64,000 nt of DNA from an uncultured Oscillospiraceae bacterium (lineage in GTDB: Bacteria > Bacillota > Clostridia > Oscillospirales > Oscillospiraceae), in NCBI GenBank assembly GCA_934591845.1, contig CAKTPO010000003.1, positions 62,001 to 126,000 on the forward strand. Direction: 5' to 3'. The position numbers and the translations under genes are program-made. The notes below the pieces were generated by a model. That model was not told the DNA's origin, ran no database searches, and was given only the letters and a program-made list of their open reading frames with translations. This document shows positions 61,029 through 64,000 of this stretch, piece after piece; the stretch's first letter is position 1; every line of letters begins with the position of its first letter.

Positions 61029-61903
61029 AGATTCGTTTCGGCAGCCGGGAGAGCCGGTTGGCGGTGATTCAGAGCCAGATGGTTATGGATGCCGTGCAGG
61101 CCCGTTGCCCGGAGGCAGAATTGGAGCTTGTGACCATGAAAACCACCGGGGACAAGATTTTAGATCGGACTCTGGATCAAATCGGCGGCAAGGGCCTGTT
61201 TGTAAAGGAACTGGACGTGGCCCTTCGGGAAAACCGGGTGGATTTTACGGTTCATTCTCTGAAAGATATGCCTATGGAAACCCCGGAAGACCTGCCACTG
61301 GTTGCATTCTCCCGGCGGGAGGATCCCCGGGATGCCCTGGTGCTGCCAGAGGGCGTTACGGAACTGGATAAGAGCAAGCCCATCGGCTGCTCCTCCCGGC
61401 GGCGGCAGCTGCAATTAAAAAAGCTCTACCCGGACTTTGAAATCCAGGCCGTCCGGGGCAATGTGCAGACCCGGCTGCGGAAGCTCCAGGAGGGCCAGTA
61501 TTGCGCCCTGGTGCTGGCAGCGGCGGGCCTGAAGCGGCTGGGGCTGGAAGACCGCATCAGCCGGTATTTTACGGTAGAAGAAATTCTTCCCGCTGCGGGC
61601 CAGGCCATTCTGGCGGTACAGGCCCGGGCCGGGACGGATGTTTCCCCTCTTGCAGGATTCACAGACCCGGACAGCACCTGCTGCGCCCTGGCGGAGCGGG
61701 CCTTTGTCCGGACTCTGGACGGGGGCTGCACCTCTCCTGTGGCGGCCTACGCCCGTGTTGCGGGGGATGATATGGAGATCACCGGGCTTTATGTCAGCCC
61801 GGATGAAACCGTTCTGCGCCGGGGGACCACCTGTGGCCCTAAGGAGCAGGCGGAAGCCCTGGGCCGTGCCTTGGCCCTGGAACTGAAAGGAGAATGCCCA
61901 TGA
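61025..61903 (+). CDS. hemC: Hydroxymethylbilane synthase (porphobilinogen deaminase)
   Basis: Joins four porphobilinogens into hydroxymethylbilane. 292 residues from ATG 61025 (ATGA overlap with the hemA stop). IRFGSRESRLAVIQSQMV at the N-terminus, KGLFVKELDVALRENRVDFTVHSLKDMPME in the middle, and the dipyrromethane-cofactor cysteine C235 (LDGGCTSPVAAYA). Intact by length and motif. Confidence 0.96.
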   Translation: MKIRFGSRESRLAVIQSQMVMDAVQARCPEAELELVTMKTTGDKILDRTLDQIGGKGLFVKELDVALRENRVDFTVHSLKDMPMETPEDLPLVAFSRREDPRDALVLPEGVTELDKSKPIGCSSRRRQLQLKKLYPDFEIQAVRGNVQTRLRKLQEGQYCALVLAAAGLKRLGLEDRISRYFTVEEILPAAGQAILAVQARAGTDVSPLAGFTDPDSTCCALAERAFVRTLDGGCTSPVAAYARVAGDDMEITGLYVSPDETVLRRGTTCGPKEQAEALGRALALELKGECP

Positions 61904-63381
61904 GCGGCAGCGTGATTTTGGTAGGGGCCGGACCCGGAGACCCGGGCCTTTTGACCCAAAAGGGCCGTCATGCCCTGGAAAACGCCCAGGTGGTGGTGTA
62001 TGACCGGCTGGTAAGCCCCGCTATTTTAGATTTGATCTCCCCCGATGCCCAGGCCATTGACGTGGGCAAGGAATCCAGCCATCATCTGGTACCCCAGGAG
62101 GAGATCAACCGGATTTTGCTTCGGAAAGCCCAGGAGGGCTACCGGGTGGTTCGGCTGAAAGGCGGCGACCCCTTCCTCTTTGGCAGAGGTGGGGAAGAAT
62201 TGGAGCTGTTGGAGGAGGCGGGGATTCCCTTTCAGGTGGTACCCGGTGTGACCTCGGCTCTGGCCGTACCCTGCTACGGGGGCATCCCCGTGACCCATCG
62301 GGACTATTGTTCTTCTCTGCACATCATCACCGGCCACGCCCGGGCAGGGGCGGAACTGCATATTGATTTTGATGCCCTGCGCCGGACGAAAGGCACGCTG
62401 GTATTTTTAATGAGCGTCACCTCTCTGCCCCAGATCTGCCAGGGACTGCTGGGGGCCGGGATGGAGCCGGAAATGCCCGCCGCCGTCATTGAGCGGGGGA
62501 CCCTGCCCGGTCAGCGAAAGGTGGTCTCCACCTTGGAAAACCTGCCCCGGGATGCGGCAGCGGCAAAAATCAAAAGCCCCGCCATCATTGTGGTGGGGAA
62601 GGTCTGCCAGTTGTCAGACCGGTTTGACTGGTTTGATGCCCTGCCTCTGAAAGGAACGAAAATCGTGGTGACCCGGCCCGCGGACCGCAGCGGCAGTCTC
62701 ACTGGCAAACTCCGGTCCCTGGGGGCAGAGGTCATCGACTACCCCTGTATCCGCACCGTTCCCAGAGACCCGGCGGTGGAGCTGGACTTGGCCATTGGGC
62801 GGCTACAGGAATACAAGTGCCTGGTCTTTACCAGCCCCGCGGGGCCAAACATCTTCTTTGACCGGCTCCACGCCCTGGGGAAAGATGCCCGGGCCTTGGG
62901 TGGCCTGACGGTGGCGGCCATTGGCCCCAAAACCGCCCAGATTCTTAAAAAACAGGGTATTATCCCGGATGTTGTGCCGGAAACCTATGATTCTCAGCAT
63001 TTGGCCGTGGCCTTGGAGCATGTCTCCGGGCCGGTGCTTCTGTGCAGGGCAAGCAAAGGCAGCAACGCCGTGCCGGACCTTTTGAGCCAAAAGGGCATTG
63101 CTTTTGAGGATGTGGCCTGCTATGATACGGTTTATGCCAGCCCGGACCCGGAAAAGGTCATGCCGCTGCTGGACAAACCCTTGACAGTGACCTTTACCAG
63201 CGCTTCTACCGTCAAGGGCTTTGTGGAAAGTCTGCCGGATGGGGATTTCCGGAATGTGACCGGCGTGTGCATCGGACAGCAGACCCAGGCCGAGGCCCAG
63301 AAGTATGGCATTGCCACGGTGGTTTCTCAGGAAGCCACCATGGAATCGTTGATCGAATGTATTAGAAAGAAGGAATTCTGA
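61900..63381 (+). CDS. Fusion: uroporphyrinogen-III C-methyltransferase CobA - uroporphyrinogen-III synthase HemD
   Basis: 493 residues from ATG 61900 (AAAGGAG 7 nt upstream, ATGA overlap with hemC; an ATG at 61894 is too near the ribosome site). Residues 1-~245: SUMT with VGAGPGDPGLLTQKGRHAL, VRLKGGDPFLFGRGGEE and VVPGVTSALAVPCYGGIPVTHR, methylating uro'gen III to precorrin-2. Residues ~250-493: HemD (KGTKIVVTRPADRSGSLTGKLRSLGAEV; LVFTSPAGPNIFFDRL; FTSASTVKGFVESL), closing the ring. The fusion is common in Firmicutes. Confidence 0.95.
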   Translation: MSGSVILVGAGPGDPGLLTQKGRHALENAQVVVYDRLVSPAILDLISPDAQAIDVGKESSHHLVPQEEINRILLRKAQEGYRVVRLKGGDPFLFGRGGEELELLEEAGIPFQVVPGVTSALAVPCYGGIPVTHRDYCSSLHIITGHARAGAELHIDFDALRRTKGTLVFLMSVTSLPQICQGLLGAGMEPEMPAAVIERGTLPGQRKVVSTLENLPRDAAAAKIKSPAIIVVGKVCQLSDRFDWFDALPLKGTKIVVTRPADRSGSLTGKLRSLGAEVIDYPCIRTVPRDPAVELDLAIGRLQEYKCLVFTSPAGPNIFFDRLHALGKDARALGGLTVAAIGPKTAQILKKQGIIPDVVPETYDSQHLAVALEHVSGPVLLCRASKGSNAVPDLLSQKGIAFEDVACYDTVYASPDPEKVMPLLDKPLTVTFTSASTVKGFVESLPDGDFRNVTGVCIGQQTQAEAQKYGIATVVSQEATMESLIECIRKKEF

Positions 63382-64000
63382 TGGAAATGACCATTCGTCC
63401 CCGCAGACTCCGCTCCTGCGAGAATCTTCGCCGCATGGTGCGGGAGACCCGGGTATCCCCGGAGAGCCTGATTTACCCCCTGTTTCTTATCGAGGGGGAG
63501 AACATCAAAGAACCCATCCCCTCGTTGGAGGGCCAGTACCGCTATTCCCCGGACCGGGTCTGGGAAGAAATTGAAAGCTGTCTGGCTTCCGGTGTCAGCC
63601 GGGTGCTGCTCTTCGGCATTCCCGCCCATAAAGATGCCTGCGGTTCCTCTGCCTGGGACTCTAACGGCGTGGTGCAGCAGGGCATTCGGGCCATTAAGGA
63701 AAAGTATCCCCAGATGTACATCGTCACCGATGTGTGCATGTGCGAGTACACTGACCACGGCCACTGCGGCATTCTTTGTGGCCACAATGTAGACAACGAC
63801 AAGACCTTGGAGGTGCTGGCCAGAACTGCCCTGTCCCATGTGGAGGCCGGTGCGGACATGGTGGCCCCCTCGGACATGATGGATGGCCGCATTGCCGCCA
63901 TTCGCCAAGTGCTGGATGAAAACGGCTATGTCAATACCCCCATTATGTCCTATTCCGCCAAGTATGCCTCTGCGTTCTACGGACCTTTCCGGGATGCCGC
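63381..64000 (+). CDS. hemB: Porphobilinogen synthase HemB (3' end beyond the window)
   Basis: Condenses two 5-aminolevulinates to porphobilinogen. ATG 63381 shares a base with the cobA-hemD stop (TGATG); AAGGA lies ~8 nt upstream. 206 complete codons are visible of ~325 expected. Zinc-ligand block DVCMCEYTDHGHC (C119, C121, C129) marks the Zn-dependent form, and K194 in MSYSAKYASAFYGPF is a Schiff-base lysine. Start of the domain reads RPRRLRSCENLRRMVRET. A typical hemL may follow outside the window. Confidence 0.95.
   Translation, partial: MEMTIRPRRLRSCENLRRMVRETRVSPESLIYPLFLIEGENIKEPIPSLEGQYRYSPDRVWEEIESCLASGVSRVLLFGIPAHKDACGSSAWDSNGVVQQGIRAIKEKYPQMYIVTDVCMCEYTDHGHCGILCGHNVDNDKTLEVLARTALSHVEAGADMVAPSDMMDGRIAAIRQVLDENGYVNTPIMSYSAKYASAFYGPFRDA

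Noticed and set aside
1..64000. Prophage, integrative element or transposon
   Set aside because: No integrase, transposase, relaxase or phage structural gene was seen; the repeats carry no coding capacity in this window.

Overview
The window is a GC-rich chromosomal stretch from an anaerobic Gram-positive bacterium, most likely a gut-type member of the Clostridia (Oscillospiraceae-like; inferred from gene content, no 16S present). Pointers are the GlgC/GlgD/GlgA glycogen set, DegV, the nusA-ylxR-ylxQ-infB-rbfA-nrnA-truB-ribF order, a CO dehydrogenase/acetyl-CoA synthase cluster, and an anaerobic (early cobalt insertion) cobalamin route behind a cobalamin riboswitch. No tRNA, rRNA, CRISPR array, prophage or transposase gene was seen.

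Layout. 1-3.0 kb: mtaB (cut by the left edge), an HPr-like protein, a 52-aa HTH protein with its own promoter, a PrsW-type membrane protease and a small cysteine-rich protein. 3.0-9.4 kb (minus strand): a GH13 amylase-type enzyme and glgC-glgD-glgA. 9.5-20 kb: a GNAT, MgtE behind a structured leader, SdpI-like/NrdR, DegV, aldose epimerase/UppP, oleate hydratase and a MATE exporter. 20.6-27.6 kb: a DUF3810-type zinc protein, rsmG, three tandem SGNH-hydrolase paralogues, galE and an alpha/beta hydrolase. 28.3-34.6 kb: an MFS carrier and cooS-cooC-acsB, the CO/acetyl-CoA branch of the Wood-Ljungdahl pathway. 35-46 kb: an isochorismatase-fold hydrolase, an HtrA protease, a Na/Pi cotransporter and a full oppABCDF operon. 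46.4-48.7 kb: a membrane-anchored sigma-like protein and a CapA-family protein. 48.8-57.5 kb (minus strand): the translation/ribosome-maturation operon rimP-nusA-rnpM-ylxQ-infB-rbfA-nrnA-truB-ribF. 57.8-64 kb: a cobalamin riboswitch and a tetrapyrrole operon in which three of five genes are two-enzyme fusions (cbiK-cbiL, hemA-sirC, cobA-hemD), followed by hemC and a truncated hemB.

How the genes connect. The tetrapyrrole operon covers most steps from glutamyl-tRNA to uroporphyrinogen III and on into cobalt-precorrins; corrinoids are needed by the acetyl-CoA pathway to which cooS-cooC-acsB belongs (inference). The glg genes make glycogen and the GH13 enzyme probably breaks down or remodels alpha-glucans.

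The most unusual content is between genes. At least eight intergenic sites carry members of a modular, non-coding repeat family: arrays of a 7-bp unit (A/G)TTGACA, a 27-bp sequence that recurs as an inverted pair around a ~230-310 bp foldback core, and accessory hairpin modules. Two copies lie inside the nusA-ribF operon, and three genes end exactly in a heptamer array, two of them using a stop codon formed by the repeat.
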